The notes below the pieces were generated by a model. That model did not search any database. It saw only the letters and a program-made list of their open reading frames with translations, and was not told the origin of the DNA. From NCBI GenBank assembly GCA_030740315.1, contig JASLXN010000048.1:1-9212 (forward strand): a stretch of DNA of 9,212 nt, given 5' to 3'. This document shows positions 1 to 6,459 of this stretch, in pieces (position 1 is the first letter of the stretch; every line of letters begins with the position of its first letter). Both the position numbers and the translations under genes were made by a program. This stretch comes from Dehalococcoidia bacterium. Its GTDB lineage: Bacteria > Chloroflexota > Dehalococcoidia > JACVQG01 > JAHKAY01.

Positions 1-674
1 TCCAGGACTACGATGTGCTGCTGGCCACCCGGCCCGAGAAGTACGCCGGCTCCGACGAGGTTTGGGAGCAGGCTACAACAGCCCTGCGGAGCGCCCTGGA
101 GAACCTGGGCCAGCCCTACGAGGAGGACCCCGGCGAGGGGGTGTTCTACGGCCCCAAAATAGACATCAAACTCAAGGATGCCCTGGGCCGGGGTTGGCAA
201 GGCCCCACCACACAGGTGGACTTCAACCTGCCCCAACGCTTTGAGGTGACCTATACCGGTGAGGACGGCCAGGATCACACGGCAGTGATGGTGCACCGCA
301 CGGTTCTGGGCAGCATGGAGCGCTTCCTAGCTACTATGGTGGAGCACTACAAGGGGGCCTTCCCAGTATGGCTGGCCCCGGTTCAGACGGTAATTATACC
401 CATCGCCGACCGCCACCTGGAGTACGCCGCTCAGGTGGAGGCTGGTCTGAAGGAAGCGGGGCTCCGTGCCCGCGTGGATTCCCGCTCCGAGAGGATGAAC
501 CAGAAGATACGCGCGGCCCAGTTGGAGAAGGTGCCCTACATGCTGGTGTTAGGGGATAGGGAGGCTGAGACGGGATCGGTATCCCTGAGGCTGCGTGGTG
601 GCGAGGACAAAGGCCAGCTACCCGTTGTGGAGTTCATTACCCTGGCCCGTCAGGCAGTCGCCGAGCACCAGTAG
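1..674 (+). CDS. thrS: Threonyl-tRNA synthetase, C-terminal part (5' end outside window)
   Basis: Class II aminoacyl-tRNA synthetase that charges tRNA-Thr in the cytoplasm. The gene enters from the left edge; the first whole codon is at base 3 and 223 residues are visible, about the last third of a typical protein of roughly 640 residues. Numbering from the first visible residue: the STRPEKY-like segment is ATRPEKY (8-14), then FYGPKID (48-54) and WQGPTTQVDF (65-74) of the catalytic core. Motif 3 is HRTVLGSMERF (98-108); its His98 corresponds to a zinc ligand of E. coli ThrRS and its Arg to the ATP-binding arginine. The anticodon-binding domain starts near PVWLAPVQ (121-128) and runs to the end, including KIRAAQLEKVPYMLVLGDRE. 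The N-terminal editing domain and motif 2 lie outside the window. The stop is TAG at 672-674. Nothing is broken in the visible part. The next gene is 374 nt away behind its own promoter, so thrS is probably a separate transcript. Confidence 0.96.
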   Translation, partial: QDYDVLLATRPEKYAGSDEVWEQATTALRSALENLGQPYEEDPGEGVFYGPKIDIKLKDALGRGWQGPTTQVDFNLPQRFEVTYTGEDGQDHTAVMVHRTVLGSMERFLATMVEHYKGAFPVWLAPVQTVIIPIADRHLEYAAQVEAGLKEAGLRARVDSRSERMNQKIRAAQLEKVPYMLVLGDREAETGSVSLRLRGGEDKGQLPVVEFITLARQAVAEHQ

Positions 675-988
675 CTCCCAACACTCTACGCGGCAGGGTG
701 ATACATACCACTCCCCGGTTGTTTACCATGCCTTCTTATTCCCACCCACCCGCGAGAAATAACTTGGGGGCCTCGCCCCCCAGACCCCTTTGGCGAGCAA
801 ATCGTAGAACGGCAGGATATCATTCCATTTCTGTAGCTGGTGTAATAGAGGAGAAAGTCGGCAAGGAACTACAAATAAGAAGAGACGACAAAAGTGGATT
901 GACTAAAAGCCCTGCAGCCCGCAGACGCAAGGCGGAACGATGTTGAAAAGGATGCCCTGGGTTGTGGAGCATTTCGCAACATGCTGAA
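675..988. other. Intergenic region thrS-infC, no gene recognised
   Basis: This stretch separates thrS from the infC promoter. From about 790 onward it is visibly richer in A and T than the coding DNA on both sides. It contains one GC-rich hairpin (763-783, listed separately). I looked for a tRNA, a T-box (no AGGGTGG-type motif) and an L20-type leader and found none. A GTG-started frame of 82 codons (698-946) exists, but it has no ribosome-binding site and no recognisable domain, and its composition changes halfway through, so I do not call it. Whether a small RNA sits here cannot be decided by eye. Confidence 0.6.
763..783 (+). other. GC-rich hairpin downstream of thrS
   Basis: GGGGGC (766-771) pairs with GCCCCC (775-780) around a CTC loop. 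The stem can extend past one mismatch (765/781) through 764/782 and 763/783. It begins about 90 nt after the thrS stop. No T-run follows on the + strand (ACCCCTTTGG), so it is a poor intrinsic terminator by the usual rule. It could still act as a 3' end-protecting hairpin of thrS mRNA, or be a copy of a dispersed palindromic repeat. Confidence 0.4.
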
Positions 989-1017
989 TTGACTTAACGG
1001 CTACTGTATGCTATATT
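989..1017 (+). promoter_or_regulatory. Sigma70-type promoter with extended -10, driving infC
   Basis: The -35 box is TTGACT (989-994) and the -10 box is TATATT (1012-1017), with a 17-nt spacer. TGC immediately before the -10 box (1009-1011) provides the TGn extended -10 element. Transcription would start near 1023-1025, giving a leader of about 25 nt before the infC start at 1049, just enough for the ribosome-binding site. This is the only convincing promoter seen in the window. It would serve infC-rpmI-rplT-pheS-pheT. It assumes housekeeping sigma consensus applies in this organism. Confidence 0.75.
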
Positions 1018-1036
1018 TTCTATCCGTTAGCACATA

Positions 1037-1043
1037 GGGGAGG
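1037..1043 (+). promoter_or_regulatory. Ribosome-binding site that fixes the infC ATA start
   Basis: GGGGAGG is a strong Shine-Dalgarno match. It lies 5 nt before ATA at 1049, a normal distance. It is 17 nt before CTG at 1061 and 50 nt before the first in-frame GTG at 1094, both too far. The placement supports initiation at ATA. Confidence 0.75.
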
Positions 1044-1048
1044 CGTTT

Positions 1049-1618
1049 ATAGTAAGAGATCTGCCGGTCAACACCGCCATACGGGCTCCGGAGGTGCTGG
1101 TCATCAACGCAGCCGGGGAGAAGCTGGGCGTCATGGGTGTGCGCCAAGCCCTGCAGGTGGCGGAGCAGGCGGGCTTGGACCTAGTGGAGGTGGCCCCCAA
1201 TTCAATGCCACCGGTATGTCGGCTGCTGGACTATGGGCGCTTCAAGTACGAGCAGACCAAGAAGGAGCGAGAGGCCAAAAAGCACCAGCGTAGCAATGTA
1301 CTCAGAGAAGTGAGGTTCCGGCCCCGGATAAAGGACCACGATGTAGAGGCCAAGGCTAATCTCGTGCTCCGGCTGCTGGATGAAGGCTCCAAGGTAAGGG
1401 TTTCCGTGATTTTTAGAGGCCGCGAGAGTAGCCACCCCGAGATAGGGTGGCGGCACCTGAGGCACTTGGCGGAGTTGGTAAAGGACAAGGCCGCCATTGA
1501 GCGGGCGCCGGCCGCCGAAGGGGATAATCTGACCATGATACTGGCCCCGGCCAAGCACCTGAAAGATGGTGCCAAAGAGGTCGCCCTGAAAGAGGGCGCC
1601 GGGGACAAAGGAGAGTAG
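1049..1618 (+). CDS. infC: Translation initiation factor IF-3, probable ATA (AUA) start
   Basis: IF3 binds the 30S subunit, prevents early 50S joining and checks start codon-initiator tRNA pairing. From 1049 the product is 189 residues, normal to slightly long for the family. The N-domain (about 1-80) includes VNTAIRAPEV (7-16), AGLDLVEVAPN and PPVCRLLDYGRFKYEQ (ending near 69). A charged linker follows, then the C-domain (about 85-170) with REVRFRPRIKDHD and FRGRE (122-126). The tail is Lys/Glu-rich. The first standard start, GTG at 1094, would remove the conserved VN..IRAPE segment. An in-frame TAG at 1028 limits extension, and no ATG, GTG or TTG lies between them. ATA at 1049 is therefore the best start, 5 nt behind GGGGAGG. 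Known parallel: E. coli infC starts with AUU and is autoregulated because IF3 discriminates against it; the same control is inferred here. rpmI begins directly after the stop. Confidence 0.93.
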   Translation: MVRDLPVNTAIRAPEVLVINAAGEKLGVMGVRQALQVAEQAGLDLVEVAPNSMPPVCRLLDYGRFKYEQTKKEREAKKHQRSNVLREVRFRPRIKDHDVEAKANLVLRLLDEGSKVRVSVIFRGRESSHPEIGWRHLRHLAELVKDKAAIERAPAAEGDNLTMILAPAKHLKDGAKEVALKEGAGDKGE

Positions 1619-1819
1619 TTGCCTAAGCTGAAGACACATAAAGGTGCGTCGCGCCGCTTCCGTATCACCGGCACCGGCAAGATTATGCGCACTAAACAGG
1701 GCAAGAGCCACCTGCGACGCAAGAAACCCCACCGGGTACGGGCGCTTTACGACGAGATGATACCTCTGCACAAAGCAGACGAGGCCCGGATTCGGCGGGT
1801 GCTGCCCTACGGGGTTTAG
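1619..1819 (+). CDS. rpmI: Large ribosomal subunit protein bL35, TTG start
   Basis: The 66-residue basic protein of the 50S subunit has the usual family length. The start PKLKTHKGASRRFRITGTGK matches the conserved bL35 N-terminus, followed by the KSHLRRKKPHRVR segment. Because family members begin exactly at this PK.KTHK motif, the TTG at 1619 is the start. It follows the infC TAG with no gap, and AAAGGAG (1607-1613), inside the end of infC, is the ribosome-binding site at 5-nt spacing. This abutment suggests translational coupling to infC. It is the second gene of the conserved infC-rpmI-rplT trio. No pseudoknot of the kind that mediates L20 control in E. coli was recognised. Confidence 0.97.
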   Translation: MPKLKTHKGASRRFRITGTGKIMRTKQGKSHLRRKKPHRVRALYDEMIPLHKADEARIRRVLPYGV

Positions 1820-1842
1820 CTACCTAACCGAGGAGGTCCATT

Positions 1843-2208
1843 TTGCCCAGAGCCACCGGCGGAACCGTGACCCGTCGCCGCCACAAAAAAGTACTCAGTC
1901 TGACCAAGGGACACCGAGCTACCCGGCATTCTCTGTACCGGAGAGCTCATGAGTCCATGCTCCATGCGCTCAACTACGCCTACCGGCACCGCCGGGAGCG
2001 CAAGGGGGACATGCGCCGGCTGTGGATAACCCGCATCAACGCTGCGGCCCGCATGCATCAACTTACCTACGGCCAGTTCATCAATGGCCTGAACCTGGCC
2101 GGGGTGGCCGTCAACCGTCCGCAGATGGCGGACATGGCCGTGCGTGACACCGCGGCTTTCGCCGCGCTGATCCAGAGCGCGCGGGACGCCCTCTCCAAAA
2201 AGGTCTGA
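1843..2208 (+). CDS. rplT: Large ribosomal subunit protein bL20, TTG start
   Basis: bL20 binds 23S rRNA early in 50S assembly; in E. coli and B. subtilis it also represses its own operon. The product is 121 residues, typical. RRRHKKVLSLTKGHRATRH is the basic N-terminal extension that threads into rRNA. RRLWITRINAAAR and YGQFINGLNLAGV are family hallmarks of the globular part. The start is TTG at 1843, five nt after a full AGGAGGT (1831-1837); no ATG fits the conserved N-terminus. The N-terminus PRATGGTVTRRRHKK differs a little from the common VKRG-type start but is in register. It lies 23 nt after rpmI and 2 nt before pheS. Confidence 0.97.
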   Translation: MPRATGGTVTRRRHKKVLSLTKGHRATRHSLYRRAHESMLHALNYAYRHRRERKGDMRRLWITRINAAARMHQLTYGQFINGLNLAGVAVNRPQMADMAVRDTAAFAALIQSARDALSKKV

Positions 2209-2210
2209 CC

Positions 2211-3242
2211 GTGGAGCTCCAGGAGCTTAAGGCCCAGGCCTTGGCCGGGCTGGAGCAAACCGCCGATCTGGAGGGCTTGGAGGCATGGCGGGTCCGTTTT
2301 TTAGGCCGCAAAGGCCCTCTCAGCCAGTTCCTGCGTAGCATCAGTTCGCTGCCTTTAGAAGAGCGTCGCCTCCAAGGGGAGTCGGCTAACCGTGTCAAGA
2401 GCTCGCTGCAGGACGCCTGGCAGTCCAGGCGGGAGAGCCTGCGCCTGGCGCAGGTATCAACAAGCCAGTCCGGTGCGGATATCAGCCTTCCCGGCCGCCC
2501 CATGCCGCTGGGCCGGCTTCACCCCATTACTCAGACCTTTCGCGACATCTGCGCCGCCTTTCAATCCCTGGGCTTTGAGGTGGTAGAAGGGCCGGAAGTG
2601 GAGTGGGACTACTACAACTTTGAGGCCCTGAACATCCCTCCCGGCCACGCTGCCCGGGACATGTTCTCCACCTTCTGGGTGGACTACACCGATGACAAAG
2701 GCGGACACCCCATGCTCCTGCGCACTCACACCTCTCCTATGCAGGTGCGGGTGATGGAAAAGACCGAACCCCCGGTGCGGGTAGTAGTCCCGGGTCAGGT
2801 ATTTCGCTATGAGGCCACTGATGCCACCCACGAGGCCGTGTTCCACCAAGTGGAGGGACTGGCGGTTGACGAGAACATAACCTTGGCCGACCTCAAGGGC
2901 ACCCTCTACGAGGTCGCCCGTCTCCTGTTCGGGGAGGACAGGAAGGCCCGTTTCCGGTGCACCTACTTCCCCTTTGTGGAGCCCGGGGTTGACATGGCCA
3001 TTGACTGCGCCATGTGTAGAGGGGAGGGGTGCCGGGTGTGCTCCGGCACCGGGTGGCTAGAGATACTGGGGGCAGGAATGGTGCACCCGAATGTGCTATC
3101 ACGGGTGGGCTACGACACCCAGCGCTACACCGGGTTCGCTTTCGGGCTGGGCGTGGAGAGAATTGCCATGCTCCGTCACGGCATAGACGATATCAGGCTA
3201 TTCTTCCAGAACGATTTAAGGTTCCTGAGGCAGTTCAGGTGA
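2211..3242 (+). CDS. pheS: Phenylalanyl-tRNA synthetase alpha subunit, GTG start
   Basis: Catalytic subunit of the alpha2-beta2 PheRS, which charges tRNA-Phe. It has 343 residues, normal length. An N-terminal coiled-coil arm (about 1-85) precedes the class II core. Motif 1 lies around GFEVVEGPEVEWDYYNFEAL (131-150 region). Motif 2 is FRYEATDATHEAVFHQVEG (208-225 region), including the residues that line the Phe pocket. Motif 3 is FGLGVERIAMLRHGIDDIR (321-339). Cys266, Cys269, Cys274 and Cys277 form CxxC-x4-CxxC just before GTGWLEILGAGMVHP. This cysteine-rich insert is known in many bacterial PheS proteins and absent in others such as Thermus, and may bind a metal. The start is GTG, 2 nt after rplT, with AAGGT (2200-2204) as a modest ribosome-binding site inside rplT. 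It overlaps pheT by 4 nt (GTGA). Confidence 0.97.
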   Translation: MELQELKAQALAGLEQTADLEGLEAWRVRFLGRKGPLSQFLRSISSLPLEERRLQGESANRVKSSLQDAWQSRRESLRLAQVSTSQSGADISLPGRPMPLGRLHPITQTFRDICAAFQSLGFEVVEGPEVEWDYYNFEALNIPPGHAARDMFSTFWVDYTDDKGGHPMLLRTHTSPMQVRVMEKTEPPVRVVVPGQVFRYEATDATHEAVFHQVEGLAVDENITLADLKGTLYEVARLLFGEDRKARFRCTYFPFVEPGVDMAIDCAMCRGEGCRVCSGTGWLEILGAGMVHPNVLSRVGYDTQRYTGFAFGLGVERIAMLRHGIDDIRLFFQNDLRFLRQFR

Positions 3243-5629
3243 AAGTGTCCTTTCGCTGGCTGAAGGAATATGTGCATACAACGCTACCGCCACAGGAGAT
3301 AGCGGAGGCGCTGACTATGGCCGGGCTGGAGGTAGAGGCGGGGCAGGGGCTGGGTGAGCATTGGGAGGGGGTACGGGTTGCCCGGGTGACCGGGGTTGCC
3401 CCCCACCCAAACGCCGACCGTCTGCGCCTGGCTACAGTGGAGTTATCTGGGGAGAGCCACACCGTGGTGTGCGGTGCTCCCAACTTATCCGTGGGCCAGA
3501 AGGTGGCCTTCGCCCAGATAGGCGCCCGGCTGATAGACGGCCATACCGGCCAGACCGTTACCCTCAAGCAGGCCAAAATACGGGGGGTGACATCTGCGGG
3601 CATGGTGTGCTCCGAGAAGGAGCTGGGGTTGGGGGAGTCCCACGAAGGCATCCTGGAACTTTCCCCGGAGGCCCCAGTGGGCGCTCCCCTGGCGGACTAC
3701 ATGGGGGATACCCCGTTGGAGGTAGAGATAACCCCGAACCGCCCTGATTGCCTTTCGGTGCTGGGGGTGGCCCGGGAGGTGGCTGCCATCACCGGGGAGC
3801 CTATCCGCCCCCCCGCTTTGGACTATTCGGAAGAGGGGCCGCCCGTCAGGGAGTTGGCCAGTGTAGAGATAGCCGACCCCGACCTTTGCCCCCGGTACTG
3901 CGCTACCATCATACAGGGGATAACGCTGGGGCCTTCACCCCGGTGGCTTCAGGAACGGCTAATCAGCTACGGTATGCGCCCCATAAACAGCATCGTAGAT
4001 GTCACCAACTATGTGATGGTGGAGATGGGCCAGCCGCTGCACGCTTTTGATTACCGCACCCTCTTAGAGAGCAAGATAATCGTCCGCCGTGCCCGGCATG
4101 GGGAGAACATCACTTCCCTGGACGGCCAGAAACGCTCCCTGAACCCGGATATGCTGGTAATTGCGGATGCGCACCGGGCGGTGGCCGTCGCCGGAGTGAT
4201 GGGAGGGCTGGATACAGAGGTCACCGAGGGCACCACTGACATCCTCCTAGAGGCCGCCAACTTCGCCTATGCCAGCCTCCGCAACACCGCCTCCACACTC
4301 AAGATGCGCACCGAGGCCTCTATGCGCTTCGAGCGGGGCCTCAGCCCCGAGTTGGTGCCCCCCAACATAAAGCGGGCCACTCAGCTCATACAACAGGTGG
4401 CCGGTGGCCGGGTGGCCAAGGGCATTATAGATGTGTATCCCGGGATGGCTGATGCCGGGGCTATCGTGCTGGAGATGACCGAGATACCCCGCCTTCTGGG
4501 CATGGAGATAGACCGAGCCGAGGTGCTGCGGGTGCTCAAGGCCCTTGGGTTTGAATGCCGGGAGGACTCGCCGGAGCGGTTGCTGGTGAGGCCGCCCTAC
4601 TGGCGCAGCGATGTCCGCCTGCCTGCAGATGTGGTGGAGGAGGTGGCCCGGATTGTGGGTTATGACCGCCTGCCCACCACGGTGCTCAGCGGACGACTGC
4701 CTCACCGACAGCCAGACACAAAATTCCGTCTCAAAGAGCGGGTGCGGGATAGTCTCTCCGGCACCGGCCTCCAGGAGGCCATCACCTATCCCTTGGTGAG
4801 TGCCGACTGGCTGGAGACCGTACACTGCCCGCTGGGACTCAGGCTGGCCAATCCGGTGTCTCGTGAGCAGGAGTACCTGCGCACTAGCCTGCGCCCCGGT
4901 CTGCTGGCGGCCCTGGCCACCAACCAGAAGTCCGGCGCTGATGCTGTGCGGCTGTTTGAGGTAGGCCGGGCCTATCTACCCTGGGAGGACGGCCTGCCGC
5001 TGGAACGGGATACGGCGGCGGCGGTACTGTGGAATGGAAACGGAGAAGCGCTGTGGACCGGCAGGCAGGCTGGGGCTGACTTCTACGAGGCCAAAGGCCT
5101 CGTAGCGACCCTGCTGTACCGCCTGGGTACCAGCAGCGTTGACTTCATCCCCTCGCAAGAGCCTTTCCTGCATCCTTCATGGCAGGCAGCGGTGACGGTA
5201 GGCGGAAGGGTCGTAGGGGTGATAGGCCAAGTGCACCCTAAAGCCGCCGATGTCCTTGAGGTGACCGGGCCTGCCTTTTTTGTTGAGATTTACCTTGATG
5301 CCGTGGCCGCTGAGAGCGGTCGTACCGTCACCTACCAGCACCTGTCCCGCTTCCCGGTGGCAATAAGGGACTTGGCCCTGGTGGTGGTCGAAGAGGTCTC
5401 CGCAAGGCAGATAACGGACATCCTGAGCTCCTCCCCGCTCGTAACAGAGGTAACCCTCTTCGATCTGTACCGGGGCCGCCCCATCCCCGCGGGACATAAG
5501 TCCCTGGCCTTCCGCATGCGCTTCCAGTCCCCCAAGCGCACCCTAACCGACACCGAGGTAGACCGTGCCCAGCAGCAGCTCGTAGAGCTGCTGGGACGGG
5601 AACTGGGGGCCGTTCTGCGTTCCGCATAA
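3239..5629 (+). CDS. pheT: Phenylalanyl-tRNA synthetase beta subunit, GTG start
   Basis: Structural and editing subunit of PheRS, 796 residues, usual length. Visible order: N-terminal KVSFRWLKEYV; OB-fold tRNA-binding domain (about 40-150) with HPNADRLRLATV and IRGVTSAGMVCSEKELGL; B3/B4 region with TPNRPDCLSVLGVARE (165-180), NSIVDVTNYVMVEMGQPLHAFD (250-271 region) and MRTEASMRFERG (356-367), which forms the editing site in this family; B5 domain (about 405-475) ending VEEVARIVGYDRLP; catalytic-like core (about 480-690); and a C-terminal ferredoxin-fold anticodon-binding domain (about 700-796) with SRFPVAIRDLALVV. The frame is open back to 3029, but that stretch is the pheS coding region. GTG at 3239 gives the standard M-K-V-S beginning, with GAGG (3227-3230) at 8-nt spacing. 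Translation is probably coupled to pheS by the GTGA overlap. It is the last gene of the translation operon; 124 nt follow before the next gene. Confidence 0.97.
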   Translation: MKVSFRWLKEYVHTTLPPQEIAEALTMAGLEVEAGQGLGEHWEGVRVARVTGVAPHPNADRLRLATVELSGESHTVVCGAPNLSVGQKVAFAQIGARLIDGHTGQTVTLKQAKIRGVTSAGMVCSEKELGLGESHEGILELSPEAPVGAPLADYMGDTPLEVEITPNRPDCLSVLGVAREVAAITGEPIRPPALDYSEEGPPVRELASVEIADPDLCPRYCATIIQGITLGPSPRWLQERLISYGMRPINSIVDVTNYVMVEMGQPLHAFDYRTLLESKIIVRRARHGENITSLDGQKRSLNPDMLVIADAHRAVAVAGVMGGLDTEVTEGTTDILLEAANFAYASLRNTASTLKMRTEASMRFERGLSPELVPPNIKRATQLIQQVAGGRVAKGIIDVYPGMADAGAIVLEMTEIPRLLGMEIDRAEVLRVLKALGFECREDSPERLLVRPPYWRSDVRLPADVVEEVARIVGYDRLPTTVLSGRLPHRQPDTKFRLKERVRDSLSGTGLQEAITYPLVSADWLETVHCPLGLRLANPVSREQEYLRTSLRPGLLAALATNQKSGADAVRLFEVGRAYLPWEDGLPLERDTAAAVLWNGNGEALWTGRQAGADFYEAKGLVATLLYRLGTSSVDFIPSQEPFLHPSWQAAVTVGGRVVGVIGQVHPKAADVLEVTGPAFFVEIYLDAVAAESGRTVTYQHLSRFPVAIRDLALVVVEEVSARQITDILSSSPLVTEVTLFDLYRGRPIPAGHKSLAFRMRFQSPKRTLTDTEVDRAQQQLVELLGRELGAVLRSA

Positions 5630-5637
5630 AAAGGCAC

Positions 5638-5679
5638 AAAAGGCGACAAATATCACAGACTGCTCACCTTTTTTGTGAG
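5638..5679 (+). terminator. Possible weak terminator after pheT
   Basis: AAAAGGCGA (5638-5646) can pair with TCACCTTTT (5664-5672) with one C-A mismatch, around a 17-nt loop, so the T-run (5669-5674) forms part of the stem and its 3' side. A competing smaller hairpin, CTCAC (5663-5667) with GTGAG (5675-5679), has a T-rich loop. The position between pheT and the oxidoreductase genes suits a transcript end, but there are few G-C pairs and the call is tentative. Confidence 0.3.
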
Positions 5680-5753
5680 ACTCTGAACCTCGTGTAGTGC
5701 CGGTCGGTGGTGTGCCCTGTATACAAGTCCAAACTAGTGCCGAGGAGGTGAGC

Positions 5754-5918
5754 ATGGCGGAGGCGGAAAAAGTCACGGGTTCGGAGGAGACAATACCCCT
5801 GGGGCAGGTGTTCCTGGATGACATCTTTCTCCTTTTCACGCTGGGGATGTCCGTACCCCTTGTTTTGTACATAGGGTGGGGTCTGCTGGACCTCCTCAAT
5901 GTGCCCATCCTGCCATAA
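5754..5918 (+). CDS. Small single-pass membrane protein at the head of the oxidoreductase operon
   Basis: The 54-residue product has a short acidic N-terminus (AEAEKVTGSEE) and then one hydrophobic helix, about residues 24-47 (IFLLFTLGMSVPLVLYIGW and following), ending NVPILP. I do not recognise a family. ATG at 5754 is chosen because AGGAGG lies about 5 nt upstream (around 5743-5748). An in-frame GTG at 5697 would add 19 residues without a ribosome-binding site. The next gene, the CuA subunit II, starts 9 nt after this stop, with its ribosome-binding site overlapping the stop. Position and size suggest an accessory subunit of the heme-copper enzyme, comparable to the mini-subunits of ba3 oxidases. 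In Thermus, as I recall, the subunit IIa gene precedes subunits II and I, so this protein and the 45-aa one further on are both candidates for that role. Confidence 0.8.
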   Translation: MAEAEKVTGSEETIPLGQVFLDDIFLLFTLGMSVPLVLYIGWGLLDLLNVPILP

Positions 5919-5927
5919 GGAGGCGAT

Positions 5928-6455
5928 ATGAGCTTAGCCGCGCCGGAGAGGATATGGTGGAAGCCTCTGGGCTGGGACGAAAAGCTGTGGGTGTGGGTGA
6001 GCCTGGTATTTTGTGTGATCCTGCTCTCGGGTATGATTGTGTGGCACGTTGCTGGCCTGCAGACCGCCCCCAGTGAAACATACTCGGTCTCCGTAGAGCG
6101 CTTCACACAGCTAACTGACGACTTTATCGAGGAATACAAGGTGGGGGAGGAGAATGGCCTGCCAGTGGTACGGCCCCCGGCCGGGGGTGATGCCTATGTT
6201 CAAGCCTCTACCTGGCAGTGGAGCCCCATCCTGGAGCTCCAGAAGGGTCAAACTTACCGAATTCACCTCTCCTCAAAAGACCTGCAGCACGGCTTCTCCT
6301 TGCAGCCTGTGAACTATAACTTGCAAGTACTGCCGGATTACGACTATGTCATGACTCTTACCCCTGCGGATGTAGGAGAGTTCACCATCTTGTGTAACGA
6401 ATACTGCGGCCTCGGCCATCATCTGATGGTCGGGAAGCTGATAGTGACGGAGTAG
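5928..6455 (+). CDS. coxB: Heme-copper oxidoreductase subunit II with complete CuA site
   Basis: The 175-residue protein has the compact size of ba3-type subunit II. It has one N-terminal membrane helix (about 20-44, WVWVSLVFCVILLSGMIVWH core) and a periplasmic cupredoxin domain (about 85-175). The CuA ligands are His121 (in DLQHGF), then Cys156, Cys160, His164 and Met167 in CNEYCGLGHHLM, fitting CxxxCxxxHxxM. Glu158 sits between the cysteines as in other CuA domains. The family function is to take electrons from cytochrome c or a cupredoxin and pass them to the low-spin heme of subunit I. No cytochrome c domain is fused. The start is ATG at 5928, 4 nt after AAGGAGG (5917-5923). It is followed 4 nt later by subunit I. 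The symbol is by homology; the partner subunit is atypical, so this may be the electron-entry subunit of a nitric oxide reductase-like enzyme. Confidence 0.92.
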   Translation: MSLAAPERIWWKPLGWDEKLWVWVSLVFCVILLSGMIVWHVAGLQTAPSETYSVSVERFTQLTDDFIEEYKVGEENGLPVVRPPAGGDAYVQASTWQWSPILELQKGQTYRIHLSSKDLQHGFSLQPVNYNLQVLPDYDYVMTLTPADVGEFTILCNEYCGLGHHLMVGKLIVTE

Positions 6456-6459
6456 AAAC

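Noticed and set aside
698..946. 82-codon frame starting with GTG between thrS and infC
   Set aside because: It has no ribosome-binding site and no recognisable domain, and it crosses a GC hairpin with a composition change midway; chance openness is likely.
968..985. AGCAT...ATGCT stem upstream of the infC promoter
   Set aside because: The stem is 5 bp with an 8-nt loop, too weak, with no T-run or known motif.
995..1029. Inverted repeat TAACGG (995-1000) / CCGTTA (1024-1029) around the infC -10 box, possible operator
   Set aside because: There are only 6 bp per arm, 23 nt apart, and the left arm would not be in the transcript; such repeats arise easily by chance.
1202..1771. Long minus-strand open frames opposite infC/rpmI and other genes
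   Set aside because: They are shadows of well-conserved + strand genes, with no known motifs.
3029..3238. Upstream extension of the pheT frame by 70 codons
   Set aside because: It overlaps conserved pheS motif 3 coding sequence; PheT proteins begin at K-V-S-F, matching GTG at 3239.
5720..5725. TATACA as a -10 box for the oxidoreductase operon
   Set aside because: No -35-like hexamer lies 16-18 nt upstream and there is no proper TGn extension, so I cannot support a promoter, although one is expected nearby.
5697..5753. GTG start adding 19 residues to the 54-aa membrane protein
   Set aside because: It has no ribosome-binding site; ATG at 5754 has AGGAGG at good spacing.
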